Assembly (NCBI GenBank): GCA_016180855.1
Contig: JACPAL010000003.1
Location: 62,001 to 126,000, forward strand
From: Deltaproteobacteria bacterium
GTDB lineage: Bacteria > UBA10199 > JACPAL01
DNA: 64,000 bases
Reading direction: 5' to 3'
Numbering within the stretch: the first letter of the stretch is position 1; every line of letters starts with the position of its first letter. Below the pieces are notes generated by a model. It saw nothing but the letters and a program-made list of their open reading frames with translations. It did not search any database and was not told the DNA's origin. This document shows positions 1-7,898 of the stretch, one piece after another. Position numbers and translations under genes: made by a program.

Positions 1-1008
1 GACTATCTTCCCCACCTCTTTTTGATCTCCGGCGGGGCGTTGGCCGTTGAAAACGGACTCAAGGCGGCGTTTGACTGGAAGGTTCAGAAGAATTTCAGGA
101 AGGGCCATAAGAGGGATAAAGGGCATCAGGTCATCCATTTCCGTCATGCCTTTCATGGGAGATCCGGATATACCCTGTCGCTGACCAATACGGCGGATCC
201 CAGGAAGTATCAGTATTTTCCGAAATTTGATTGGCCTCGCATTGATCCTCCCGAGATGAGGTTTCCACAGAACGAACAAAATCTGAAGTCGGTGAAGGAG
301 GCTGAAGAACGCGCCTTGGCCCAGATTCAAAAGGCGGCCTTGAACGATCCCGATGATGTCGCCTGCCTGATCCTAGAGCCGATCCTGGGGGAGGGGGGCG
401 ACAAGCATTTCCGTCCGGAATTCTTAAAGAGCTTGAGAAGACTTGCGGATCAACACGAGTTTCTCTTAATCTTTGATGAGGTCCAGACCGGAATGGGAAT
501 CACCGGGAAGATGTGGGCCCATGAGCATTGGGACGTACGACCGGACCTCATGGTCTTTGGAAAAAAATCACAGATTTGTGGGGTGATGGGGGGGGGGCGA
601 CTCGATGAGGTGGAACGGAATGTCTTTGTGGAACCTTCCCGGATCAATTCCACTTTTGGTGGGAGCCTTGTCGATCTCGTCCGATTGGGCAAGATCCTCG
701 AGGTGATGCATGAGGAAAAACTGCTCGACAACGCCAAGGTGGTTGGCCTGCACCTCTTGAAACGGCTTCAGGAACTGGAAGGGGATCTGGATGAGGTGAG
801 CAACGCCCGTGGTTTGGGGCTCATGTGTGCCATTGATCTACCGACACCGGCGCGGCGAGATGAGGTCAAAAAGGAGTGTTATCGGCAAGGGATGATTATC
901 CTCCCGTCCGGTACACATTCAATCCGGTTTCGACCGGCGCTTACCGTTACAAAAAACGAGATTGATCAGGCGGTTTCGATTTTGCGAGAGTCTATTTTAA
1001 AGAGTTGA
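1..1008 (+). CDS. lat: L-lysine 6-transaminase (lysine epsilon-aminotransferase), 5' part missing
   Basis: PLP-dependent class III aminotransferase expected to move the epsilon-amino group of lysine to 2-oxoglutarate, giving 2-aminoadipate 6-semialdehyde and glutamate. The frame is open from base 1 (first residues DYLPHLFLISGGALAVENG), so the N-terminus lies outside the window; about 335 residues of an expected ~450 are present. The GGALAVENGLKAAFDWK stretch is typical of lysine epsilon-aminotransferases. The cofactor Asp lies in LIFDEVQTG, and the PLP lysine should be the first Lys of FGKKSQICG (codon near 562). A run of ten G at 588-597 encodes the Gly-Gly-Gly after this site. The ALDH7-type gene that follows would use the product, which supports a lysine-degradation operon. 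The subfamily call rests on motif recall and gene order. Confidence 0.88.
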   Translation, partial: DYLPHLFLISGGALAVENGLKAAFDWKVQKNFRKGHKRDKGHQVIHFRHAFHGRSGYTLSLTNTADPRKYQYFPKFDWPRIDPPEMRFPQNEQNLKSVKEAEERALAQIQKAALNDPDDVACLILEPILGEGGDKHFRPEFLKSLRRLADQHEFLLIFDEVQTGMGITGKMWAHEHWDVRPDLMVFGKKSQICGVMGGGRLDEVERNVFVEPSRINSTFGGSLVDLVRLGKILEVMHEEKLLDNAKVVGLHLLKRLQELEGDLDEVSNARGLGLMCAIDLPTPARRDEVKKECYRQGMIILPSGTHSIRFRPALTVTKNEIDQAVSILRESILKS

Positions 1009-1021
1009 GGAAGGTAAGGTG

Positions 1022-1043
1022 GGGGCGCAGCAAGCAGCGCCCC
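1022..1043. repeat. Short GC-rich palindrome between the two lysine genes
   Basis: Two 7-bp arms, GGGGCGC at 1022-1028 and GCGCCCC at 1037-1043, face each other across AGCAAGCA. It lies in the 63-bp gap between the aminotransferase and the aldehyde dehydrogenase. There is no following T-run, so it is not a normal intrinsic terminator. It looks like a REP-type intergenic palindrome and could affect mRNA stability between the genes. Confidence 0.55.
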
Positions 1044-1071
1044 TACAAAGTGCGAAGGCAGAAAGAGGCCC

Positions 1072-2601
1072 ATGAAACAATTCATCGAAAAACTCGGGAT
1101 CAAGGAATCAAACTCCGGTGCCTGCGGCCCCAACGGCTGGCTCAAAAATCCGGGTGGTGCAAAAGTCATCTCCACGACGCCGATTGATGGGACGACTATC
1201 GCCTCGGTCCTGCAGGCCTCCCGGAAGGAGTACGACAGGATTGTTCAGGAAGGCGTCGAGGTTTTTAATCGATGGCGGATGCTACCGGCCCCGCAACGTG
1301 GTGAGATTGTGCGACAGATTGGAAATAAACTGCGTGAAAAAAAGTCGCTTTTGGGGCGTCTCGTCTCTCTCGAGATGGGAAAGCCGCTCGTCGAGGGGGA
1401 GGGAGAGGTCCAGGAGATGATCGACATGGCTGACTTTGCCGTCGGTCTCTCCCGTCAGCTCTATGGCATGACGATGCAAAGTGAAAGGCCGGAACACCGG
1501 ATGTATGAGCAGTGGCACCCGCTTGGTCCCGTTGGTGTGATCACCGCATTTAATTTTCCCGTTGCCGTATGGGCCTGGAACGCCTTTCTTGCGGCTGTTT
1601 GCGGTGATGTGGTCCTCTGGAAGCCATCCCACAAAACGCCACTCTGTGCGGTTGCGGTTCAAAACATCGTGAATGAAGTGATGGCAGGGCATAACTTTAT
1701 CGGGGTCTTCAATCTCATTATTGGAGAGACACATGAAGTCGGTCAGAGATTATTGGAGGATCGGCGTGTCCCGTTAATCTCCGCGACCGGTTCCTGCCGG
1801 ATGGGGAAGGTTGTTGGAGAGACGGTGGCCAGGCGATTTGGCCGGAGCCTCCTTGAACTCGGTGGCAACAATGCGATCATTGTCATGAAGGATGCGAACC
1901 TTACTATGGCGACCCGGGCGATCCTTTTTGGTGCCGTGGGAACGGCTGGCCAGCGTTGTACGAGTACACGTCGTATTATTATGGAAAAGGGGATCGAGGG
2001 GGAGCTGACCAAACGGCTCGTAACGGCTTATCGACAGATCAAGATCGGAAACCCGCTTGATACAAGCGTCCACATGGGACCTCTTGTTGATAACGGCGCG
2101 GTTGATCAGATGATGTCGGCGCTTCAGGCGATTGGACAACAAGGGGGGGAGATTATTGCGGGTGGCAAGAGGCTCGAGGGGAGAGAGTACCCCGGTGGCT
2201 GTTATGTGGAACCGACCCTCGCCAAGGCAAAGGCGGATATGGCGATCGTGAAGGAGGAGACGTTCGCACCGATCCTCTACCTCATGACAGCGAGTGATAT
2301 TGAGGAGGCGATCCAGATTCAGAATGATGTTCCACAAGGGTTATCGTCGGCCATTTTTACAAACAGTCTTATGAATGCCGAGACCTTCCTCTGTCATCGC
2401 GGTTCTGACTGCGGGATCGCCAATGTGAATATCGGGACGAGTGGTGCCGAGATCGGTGGGGCGTTTGGTGGAGAGAAAGAGACGGGTGGGGGCCGTGAAT
2501 CGGGCTCAGACTCCTGGAAGCTCTACATGCGACGCCAGACCAACACGATCAATTGGGGGAAAGAGCTCCCGCTCGCCCAAGGGATCAAGTTTGATATTTA
2601 A
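1072..2601 (+). CDS. Aldehyde dehydrogenase, ALDH7 type (probable aminoadipate-semialdehyde dehydrogenase)
   Basis: NAD(P)-dependent aldehyde dehydrogenase of 509 residues. It fits the ALDH7/antiquitin group, which oxidises 2-aminoadipate 6-semialdehyde to 2-aminoadipate. Visible features are the oxyanion-site Asn in ITAFNFPVAVWAWN, the general-base Glu262 in LLELGGNN, and the catalytic Cys296 in GTAGQRCTSTRR. GAEIGGAFGGEKETGGGRESGSD near the C-terminus is typical of ALDH7. It follows the lysine aminotransferase by 63 bp, and the two reactions are consecutive, so substrate assignment leans on context. The start is the ATG at 1072; GAGG lies shortly upstream. A repeat begins 5 nt after the stop. 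Confidence 0.88.
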   Translation: MKQFIEKLGIKESNSGACGPNGWLKNPGGAKVISTTPIDGTTIASVLQASRKEYDRIVQEGVEVFNRWRMLPAPQRGEIVRQIGNKLREKKSLLGRLVSLEMGKPLVEGEGEVQEMIDMADFAVGLSRQLYGMTMQSERPEHRMYEQWHPLGPVGVITAFNFPVAVWAWNAFLAAVCGDVVLWKPSHKTPLCAVAVQNIVNEVMAGHNFIGVFNLIIGETHEVGQRLLEDRRVPLISATGSCRMGKVVGETVARRFGRSLLELGGNNAIIVMKDANLTMATRAILFGAVGTAGQRCTSTRRIIMEKGIEGELTKRLVTAYRQIKIGNPLDTSVHMGPLVDNGAVDQMMSALQAIGQQGGEIIAGGKRLEGREYPGGCYVEPTLAKAKADMAIVKEETFAPILYLMTASDIEEAIQIQNDVPQGLSSAIFTNSLMNAETFLCHRGSDCGIANVNIGTSGAEIGGAFGGEKETGGGRESGSDSWKLYMRRQTNTINWGKELPLAQGIKFDI

Positions 2602-2606
2602 ACTCC

Positions 2607-2732
2607 GATTTTCAAATCCCCCCGTAGGTAATTCAAGGATTACAAATTCCCCCTTTGCTAAAGTGGGGTTCCGCGATGCCCCACTTTGAAAAAGGGGGCA
2701 GCGGGCCTCCCCACCCACGGAGGGGAATTTTA
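2607..2732 (+). repeat. GC-rich dispersed repeat, copy 1 of 3
   Basis: Begins five bases after the aldehyde dehydrogenase stop. It shares with the copies at 3310 and 3796 the block ATCCCCCCGTAGGTAATTCA followed by AGGATTACAAATTCCCCC. It then forms a nested palindrome: CCCCCTTT, AAAGTGGGG, a short loop, CCCCACTTT and AAAGGGGG (roughly 2649-2698). The end differs from copy 2 (GGAGGGGAATTTTA here) but keeps the same G-rich then A/T-rich form. All three copies point the same way. No transposase is nearby. Confidence 0.85.
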
Positions 2733-2827
2733 AGGTCACACGCCGAAATTTCGCAACTAAGTACCGGGGGGGGGCGATAACAGTAACAGAGTGCAGAGGT
2801 GTTGTTTTTAAATTGGAGGAAAATTTT

Positions 2828-3307
2828 ATGAGTAAAGTCAAATGTACCCCTCAAGGGCATCATGGAACGGGAGCTCAAACAGGCTCCTGCGATGCTCAAA
2901 GGGCAATCAAACGGGATAGAGTCGTTGATTACAAGGAAAGGATCGCTTACCGAACGGCCCGGTGTGATTCCGGTGATTCGTACAGCTGTGGGGCAAAATC
3001 AGCCCTTAAAGTAGAATTAACAGCCCGACACGAGGCAGTGACCGATGCATCAAGATTGAGACCGGGTGATCGGGCAATCCGAGAGAACCGAAATGGTCTC
3101 TATACATCCGAAGCCTATAACCGAGGAGTGGTCGTAGCAGACTCAGAAGGTCAGTGCGGGTCTTATACTAACGTCGTTGCCTTCCGCCCCGACAGCTTTG
3201 TCGTTCCGGGGGCCTATGAATGTATTTTGCCAAGTACGCTCCAATCTGAGGATCGATTACGACGATCGATTGCAGCTCTCAAAAAGCTCATACCAGAAAA
3301 AGATTAA
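2828..3307 (+). CDS. Uncharacterised small protein with CxxGDxYSCGAxSAL motif (copy A)
   Basis: A 159-residue protein I cannot assign to a named family. The start is the ATG at 2828, preceded by GGAGGA at 2815-2820; a TTG in frame at 2813 would put the ribosome-binding site inside the gene. No signal peptide or membrane segment is visible. Residues 46-60 read CDSGDSYSCGAKSAL, and the product at 7899-8498 has CKQGDDYSCGAQSAL at the same depth. Outside this motif the two differ greatly. The Cys-x7-Cys spacing and GDxYSC resemble one turn of Sel1/Hcp disulfide repeats, but the following residues do not fit a Sel1 repeat. The gene sits between repeat copies 1 and 2, with copy 2 starting two bases after its stop. 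Function unknown. Confidence 0.75.
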   Translation: MSKVKCTPQGHHGTGAQTGSCDAQRAIKRDRVVDYKERIAYRTARCDSGDSYSCGAKSALKVELTARHEAVTDASRLRPGDRAIRENRNGLYTSEAYNRGVVVADSEGQCGSYTNVVAFRPDSFVVPGAYECILPSTLQSEDRLRRSIAALKKLIPEKD

Positions 3308-3309
3308 CT

Positions 3310-3440
3310 GATTTTCAGATCCCCCCGTAGGTAATTCAAGGATTACAAATTCCCCCCTTTGCTAAAGTGGGGTTCCGCGATGCCCCACTTTGAAAAAGGG
3401 GGGCAGTGATTCTATTTACGATAGTGAAGGGGGGATTTTA
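3310..3440 (+). repeat. GC-rich dispersed repeat, copy 2 of 3
   Basis: Starts two bases after the stop of the Cys-motif gene and ends within the 3' coding end of the DUF559 gene. The first ~95 bases are nearly identical to copy 1 (from GATTTTCA through AAAGGGGGG). It then continues GCAGTGATTCTATTTACGAT and a G-run before ATTTTA. The DUF559 stop codon (complement of 3412-3414) and its last codons lie in this copy. Confidence 0.85.
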
Positions 3441-3807
3441 ACTGTCGTTCCACTATTTGATAAATCTTTTCAACAACGGCCTCTGTCTCTTTTAGTACTT
3501 GCCAATTATTAAACCTCAAAGCTTTTAGTCCTAGCCCTGAGAGATCGGCATCCCTTTGTTTATCAACTTCCTTTTGGTTTTCCTCCTGATGCTGTCCACC
3601 ATCTAGCTCAATAACCACCTGTGCTTTGGGGGCGTAGAAATCGACAATGAAATCAGCAATTGGCTTTTGGCGATAGAATTGAATGTTTAGAATTTGTCCA
3701 TCACGGATTCGTGACCATAACGCTAGTTCTGCATCTGTCATGTTACTTCTTAGTTTGCGAGACGCGTATTTTAACGATTTGTTGTAGGGAAGCACAAATC
3801 CCCCCAT
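3412..3807 (-). CDS. DUF559 (Vsr-like endonuclease fold) protein, repeat-bounded
   Basis: A 131-residue protein of the DUF559 family, related in fold to very-short-patch-repair and other PD-(D/E)XK-type nucleases. The core is visible: DFIVDFYAPKAQVVIELDGG, then QHQEE, a KQRDADL segment and LKALRFNNWQVL near residues 65-110. These hold the acidic and His residues expected of the nuclease-like site. Both ends come from the flanking repeat: the ATG (complement of 3805-3807) arises from CCCCCCATAGG in copy 3, where copies 1 and 2 read CCCCCCGTAGG, and the stop lies in copy 2. The gene is visibly more A/T-rich than its neighbours, suggesting transfer. The role is unproven; it may act on the repeat or on DNA generally. 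Confidence 0.85.
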   Translation of the reverse strand: MGGFVLPYNKSLKYASRKLRSNMTDAELALWSRIRDGQILNIQFYRQKPIADFIVDFYAPKAQVVIELDGGQHQEENQKEVDKQRDADLSGLGLKALRFNNWQVLKETEAVVEKIYQIVERQLKSPLHYRK

Positions 3808-3990
3808 AGGTAATTCAAGGATTACAAATTCCCCCCTTTGCTAAAGTGGGGCAGTGATTCTATAGCATTTCAACTTTTAGCGGATACGACTGTACCCGCT
3901 AAAAGTTAGAAATACTTATGGTTTATCAACAAAAATATACTAACCAAAAGCTGATCAGCCATATTTACAATCGTGGAGGGGGGATTTCCA
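3796..3990 (+). repeat. GC-rich dispersed repeat, copy 3 of 3, interrupted
   Basis: The 5' part (3796-3863) matches copies 1 and 2, but the second half of the nested palindrome is missing: GTGGGG runs directly into GCAGTGATTCTAT, as if deleted between two GGGG runs. After about 100 unrelated bases holding a hairpin, the tail resumes at 3963-3990 as ATTTACAATCGTGGAGGGGGGATTT. Copy 2 has the nearly equal ATTTACGATAGTGAAGGGGGGATTT. The tail encodes the last residues of aspS. Confidence 0.75.
3872..3907. repeat. Near-perfect inverted repeat inside repeat copy 3
   Basis: AACTTTTAGCGG at 3872-3883 pairs with CCGCTAAAAGTT at 3896-3907. The stem continues inward as TAC/GTA past one A-C mismatch, leaving a GACT loop. 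No T-run follows on either strand, so it is a poor intrinsic terminator. It lies about 60 bp beyond the aspS stop and splits copy 3, so it may be a small insertion or the foot of a miniature element. Confidence 0.7.
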
Positions 3991-5728
3991 ACCCCAACTC
4001 CTTTAGCTGCTTCTCGCTGACATGAGATGGTGCATCGACCATGAGGTCGGTTCCTTTCTGGGTCTTGGGAAAGGCGATCACATCGCGGATCGAACTGGCG
4101 CCCGCCAAGAGCATGATGATCCGGTCGAGCCCGAAGGCGATCCCACCGTGCGGTGGGGCGCCGTATTCCAACGCCTCCAACAGGAACCCGAAGCGATCGA
4201 CCGCCTCTTCTCGGCTGATCTTGAGGATATCAAAAACCTTTTGTTGGACCTCTTTGGTGTGGATACGGACTGAACCACCGCCGATCTCGTGACCATTCAG
4301 CACCAGATCATACGCCTCGGCCCGCGCCTTTTCGGGAGAAGTCTCTAAAAGGGCGACATCTTCTTTTTTGGGGGACGTGAATGGATGATGAACCGCATCG
4401 AGCCTCTTCTCCTCTTCATTGTATTGAAACATCGGGAAGTCGATCACCCAGACGAAGTTCCAGAGAGACCTGTTGATCAATCCCAATTTTTCTCCAAGAT
4501 GCTCACGGAGATTTCCCAACGAATCGTTCACGATCTTCGGTTGATCGGCCGCAAAGAGAACAAGGTCGCCAACTTCCAGATTTAATCTTTCTTGTAATCC
4601 GTTCTTCTCATCCTCGGAGAAAAATTTGAGGATCGGGGATTGCCATTCATTCGGCAAGACCTTGATCCAGGCCATTCCCTTGGCGCCGTAGATCTTCACA
4701 AACTCGGTCATTGCATCGAGCTCTTTTCGGGAGAGGTCAGCCCCCTTCTTTACGTTGATCCCCTTGATAATTCCCTTCCTGGCGACGACCTCCCCGAAGA
4801 CCTTAAACTGTGTCTTCTGAAACAATTCAGTCAGATCGACGAGCTCGAGGCCGAATCGGGTATCGGGGGCATCCAGTCCATAACGATTCATCGCCTCCTG
4901 ATAGCTGATTCGGGGGAACGGCGTCTTGAGCGTGACTCCTGCCGCTCTCCAGAGCGCCACAACAAGTCCCTCCATGATAGGCAGAAATTCGTCCCGGGCA
5001 AGGAAACTGGTCTCAATATCAATCTGGGTGAATTCCGGCTGGCGATCGGCGCGAAGGTCTTCATCCCGAAAACAACGGACGACCTGAAAATACCGCTCAA
5101 ATCCGGAGACCATGAGGAGCTGTTTGAAAAGCTGGGGTGATTGCGGAAGGGCGTAAAATTTTCCCGGTGAAAGACGGGCGGGGACGAGATAATCACGAGC
5201 CCCCTCGGGTGTGCTCTTGGTCAGAAAGGGTGTCTCGATCTCCAAAAAACCATTTTCCGAGAGATAACGACGTGTCTCTTGAAGGACCTGATGTCGAAGG
5301 CGGATGTTTTTCTGGAGCGGTGTTCTGCGGAGGTCGAGGTAGCGAAACTTGAGTCTCAGATCCTCACTCGTCTCCAGCTTATCTTCAATGGAGAATGGGG
5401 GTGTCTTGGAGCGGTTCAGAATTTCAAAATCAGACACCTTGATTTCGATCTCACCGGTCGGGAGTTTTGCGTTGGCCATCCCTTCGGGTCGTGGTTCCAC
5501 CTTGCCCCGTATCGCCAGCACCCACTCACTGCGGAGATTCTGGCTGAGTTCATGGGCCTTCGCATCGATCTGCGGATTAAAGACGACCTGGGTAATCCCC
5601 TCACGATCCCGGAGGTCAACAAAGATCAACCCCCCGTGGTCCCGACGGGTTGCAACCCAACCGGTCAAGACGACCTCTTTTCCGACGTCACCTTTGCGGA
5701 GCGCGGCACAGTGGTGGGTTCTCTGCAT
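3965..5728 (-). CDS. aspS: Aspartate--tRNA ligase
   Basis: Class II aminoacyl-tRNA synthetase charging tRNA-Asp; 587 residues, normal for the bacterial form. The N-terminal OB-fold (VVLTGWVATRRDHGGLIFVD) is followed by class II motif 2 (FRDEDLRADRQPEFTQID), the bacterial GAD insertion in the middle third, and motif 3 (GIAFGLDRIIMLLAG). The start is the ATG at 5728, with AGGAGA about ten bases upstream; an in-frame longer start at 5764 has no such site. The last residues (EIPPPRL) are encoded by the tail of repeat copy 3, so this end appears to have been rewritten by the repeat. Whether the enzyme also charges tRNA-Asn cannot be told here. Confidence 0.96.
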   Translation of the reverse strand: MQRTHHCAALRKGDVGKEVVLTGWVATRRDHGGLIFVDLRDREGITQVVFNPQIDAKAHELSQNLRSEWVLAIRGKVEPRPEGMANAKLPTGEIEIKVSDFEILNRSKTPPFSIEDKLETSEDLRLKFRYLDLRRTPLQKNIRLRHQVLQETRRYLSENGFLEIETPFLTKSTPEGARDYLVPARLSPGKFYALPQSPQLFKQLLMVSGFERYFQVVRCFRDEDLRADRQPEFTQIDIETSFLARDEFLPIMEGLVVALWRAAGVTLKTPFPRISYQEAMNRYGLDAPDTRFGLELVDLTELFQKTQFKVFGEVVARKGIIKGINVKKGADLSRKELDAMTEFVKIYGAKGMAWIKVLPNEWQSPILKFFSEDEKNGLQERLNLEVGDLVLFAADQPKIVNDSLGNLREHLGEKLGLINRSLWNFVWVIDFPMFQYNEEEKRLDAVHHPFTSPKKEDVALLETSPEKARAEAYDLVLNGHEIGGGSVRIHTKEVQQKVFDILKISREEAVDRFGFLLEALEYGAPPHGGIAFGLDRIIMLLAGASSIRDVIAFPKTQKGTDLMVDAPSHVSEKQLKELGLEIPPPRL

Positions 5729-5772
5729 GACAAAACATCTCCTAAAAATTGTCCCTAATGGCAAGAACGATA

Positions 5773-6192
5773 TTACGGTTGGACCTGAGTTGGTTTGGGA
5801 GCCTCTAAGGGCATGATGACGGGCGGGGGATTTGCTGGATCGACAGGTTCGGGAGGCAGGGCGGGTTTTTCCTCCTCCTTTGGGGGAGCCGGTGGAATGT
5901 CGCGTGTTAAAGGGAGAGGGACCGGCTTGACGGCGGAGGGCGGAGACTGGAGGACCGCCTCAATTTTCTGTTGCTGTTCAGGAGATGTCGGGGGCGGTGG
6001 GGGGGCTGGCTCCGGCTTTTTGGGGGGCGTGGTGGTCTTGATCTTCGGGGCGACCTTCTTCTTCTCGGATTCCATCGTTTGCCATTCAAGGTCTTCTGAA
6101 TTTTCAGACGGTCCACCAGGTCCCGCAAACAGTTTCGAATGAAACGATGTGAAAAAAATGAGACTGACAATAACGAGGGTCGTTAACTTCAT
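5773..6192 (-). CDS. Secreted proline-rich protein of unknown function
   Basis: 139 residues from the ATG at 6192 (an in-frame TTG at 6228 would add 12). The N-terminus (MKLTTLVIVSLIFFTSFHSKLFA before GPGG) is a clear signal peptide. The remainder is low-complexity: a charged stretch (ESEKKKVAPKIK), then Pro-rich blocks such as PEPAPPPPPTSPEQQQ and PPAPPKEEEKPALPPEPVDP. No folded domain is visible. It would lie in the periplasm, perhaps as a spacer or protein-binding tail like the Pro-rich part of TonB. It diverges from the OmpA-like gene 96 bp away, whose product also ends in a Pro-rich tail. Confidence 0.65.
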   Translation of the reverse strand: MKLTTLVIVSLIFFTSFHSKLFAGPGGPSENSEDLEWQTMESEKKKVAPKIKTTTPPKKPEPAPPPPPTSPEQQQKIEAVLQSPPSAVKPVPLPLTRDIPPAPPKEEEKPALPPEPVDPANPPPVIMPLEAPKPTQVQP

Positions 6193-6288
6193 AACTGTCT
6201 TTTTATAATCGATGAAAAGGCGTTTCAAGTCAAACGGGACAAATTAAGTTTTTGACTCATGGCGCTTTGAATGATACCTAAGGGATCA

Positions 6289-7827
6289 ATGAAGCGTTGG
6301 CTCTGTTTCGCTATTTTTCCCCTTATTTTTTTCTCCTCAAGGGCTGTTTTAGGACGTGACCCCAGTTTTTCGGCGCAGGTTTTTAGACCTTCGCCTTATA
6401 CCGGTCGCTATTTTCAGCTTTTAGAGAGTGGAACCCTGCCTAAAAGCAGCTTCTCCTTCGGTCTCATGGCGGACTATGCCCATGAACCGGTCATTCTGGA
6501 GAGACCTGCCGGCACCAAGTTTCAAAACCTCGTGGCGAAGGAGTTATCGGCCAACCTGACCGGTGCCGTTGGTATCACGGACTGGATGGACGTTGGCCTA
6601 CTTATACAGACGGCTCCCTATCTCGTTTTTCAGGCGGCAGACACGGTTATCGAGCAGACGCGTCTCCGGATGGGGGACATCCGTCTCAATGCCCGCCTCC
6701 GTCTCCTGGATCCCAAGAGTTCTCCCCTTGGCCTCTCTTTTGTGCCGATGGTCACTATTCCGACAGGGAACGGCAACAGCTTCGTGGGCAATAATCAATT
6801 TACGGGTGGTGGTCTGCTTGTTCTTGAAAAAAGGGGATTTAATGATCACTTTTCGGTGGCGATGAATGCGGGATATGAGATTCGCGAAAGGGCTGTGCTG
6901 ACGACGACAGCTGCTGGCGCTCCCCAAACCGTCATTAATGATCTCTTTCTTTATGGCGTTGGGGCCAATCTCTCTCTCCATCCGCGCCTCGATCTCATTG
7001 GTGAGATTCGTGGTTTTACCGTTGCCAGCAATTTTTTTGAGGTCCCCCGTCCCGTCGATTACGGCGTGGGGGCAAGGTTCTACACAGCTCCGAACTGGGC
7101 GATTACGCTCGGTGGGGGGAGCAGCCTGATCAGCGGGATCGGCAATCCTGTCTTCCGTGCGATGGGTGGTTTGGCCTATGTACCGACGCGTGACGGAGTT
7201 CCGCGGCGAGAGCGGAAATCAAAAGATGCCGATGGAGATGGGATTAAAAATAAGAAGGATCGTTGTCCTACCGAGGCAGGCCCTCCGGAAAACGGGGGAT
7301 GTCCCCTCGAAGCCAAAATCGTGATGACGCCTGAGGAATACCGGATCTTGACGCGGCCGATCCACTTCGCCTTTGAAAAGGCAACGCTTAAGGCCGATGC
7401 ATTGCCGATCCTTCAGGTGCTTGCGGAGGCGATCAAGACAAAGCCTGAGATCAAGAAACTCTCAATTCAGGGACATACGGATGAGATTGGGCGGACCGTC
7501 TTTAATCAGTGGCTCTCAGAGGAACGGGCGTTGACGGTCAAGAAATATCTCGTCCAACAAGGTGTTTCGGAGGGTCGTCTCGAGTCGATCGGATTTGGTG
7601 AGACAAAACCGGTTGATCCCAAACACAGCGCCAAGGCCTGGAGGCTTAACCGTCGTGTCGAGTTTGTCTTCGAGGATGTTGACGGGATGCAACTCCCCGA
7701 TCTGATTCCCCCTTATGGACCGCCGGCGACACTTCCGGAAAAAGGGCCCGTAAAGGTCCCTCCGGTCGACTCCCCCCCTCCGCCTCCAACAACGGAGAAG
7801 CTCCCGCCTTCTAGCACTCAAAAATAG
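6289..7827 (+). CDS. OmpA-family outer-membrane protein with calcium-binding repeat
   Basis: 512 residues. After the signal peptide (MKRWLCFAIFPLIFFSSRAVLG) comes ~280 residues of alternating hydrophobic strands, probably a beta-barrel. A thrombospondin type-3-like Asp repeat (DADGDGIKNKKDRCP) follows, then an OmpA-like peptidoglycan-binding domain: IHFAFEKATLKADA, IQGHTDEIGRTVFNQWLSEE and RRVEFVFE. A Pro-rich tail ends the protein. The barrel would sit in the outer membrane and the OmpA domain would bind diaminopimelate. Start: the ATG at 6289 is preceded by AAGGGA at short spacing and begins the signal peptide; the ATG at 6271 is an alternative. The barrel is not assigned to a porin family. 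Confidence 0.87.
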   Translation: MKRWLCFAIFPLIFFSSRAVLGRDPSFSAQVFRPSPYTGRYFQLLESGTLPKSSFSFGLMADYAHEPVILERPAGTKFQNLVAKELSANLTGAVGITDWMDVGLLIQTAPYLVFQAADTVIEQTRLRMGDIRLNARLRLLDPKSSPLGLSFVPMVTIPTGNGNSFVGNNQFTGGGLLVLEKRGFNDHFSVAMNAGYEIRERAVLTTTAAGAPQTVINDLFLYGVGANLSLHPRLDLIGEIRGFTVASNFFEVPRPVDYGVGARFYTAPNWAITLGGGSSLISGIGNPVFRAMGGLAYVPTRDGVPRRERKSKDADGDGIKNKKDRCPTEAGPPENGGCPLEAKIVMTPEEYRILTRPIHFAFEKATLKADALPILQVLAEAIKTKPEIKKLSIQGHTDEIGRTVFNQWLSEERALTVKKYLVQQGVSEGRLESIGFGETKPVDPKHSAKAWRLNRRVEFVFEDVDGMQLPDLIPPYGPPATLPEKGPVKVPPVDSPPPPPTTEKLPPSSTQK

Positions 7828-7898
7828 ACCGCAACCAATGGGGACCGGGACCGATAATCATCGCGTCTCCAAACTAAAGTTTTTTTAAGGAGGGAAAT

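Noticed and set aside
3872-3907. Intrinsic terminator of aspS
   Set aside because: Strong stem but no T-run on either side.
2607-3990. CRISPR array
   Set aside because: Only three unequal copies with whole genes between them, no uniform spacers and no cas genes.
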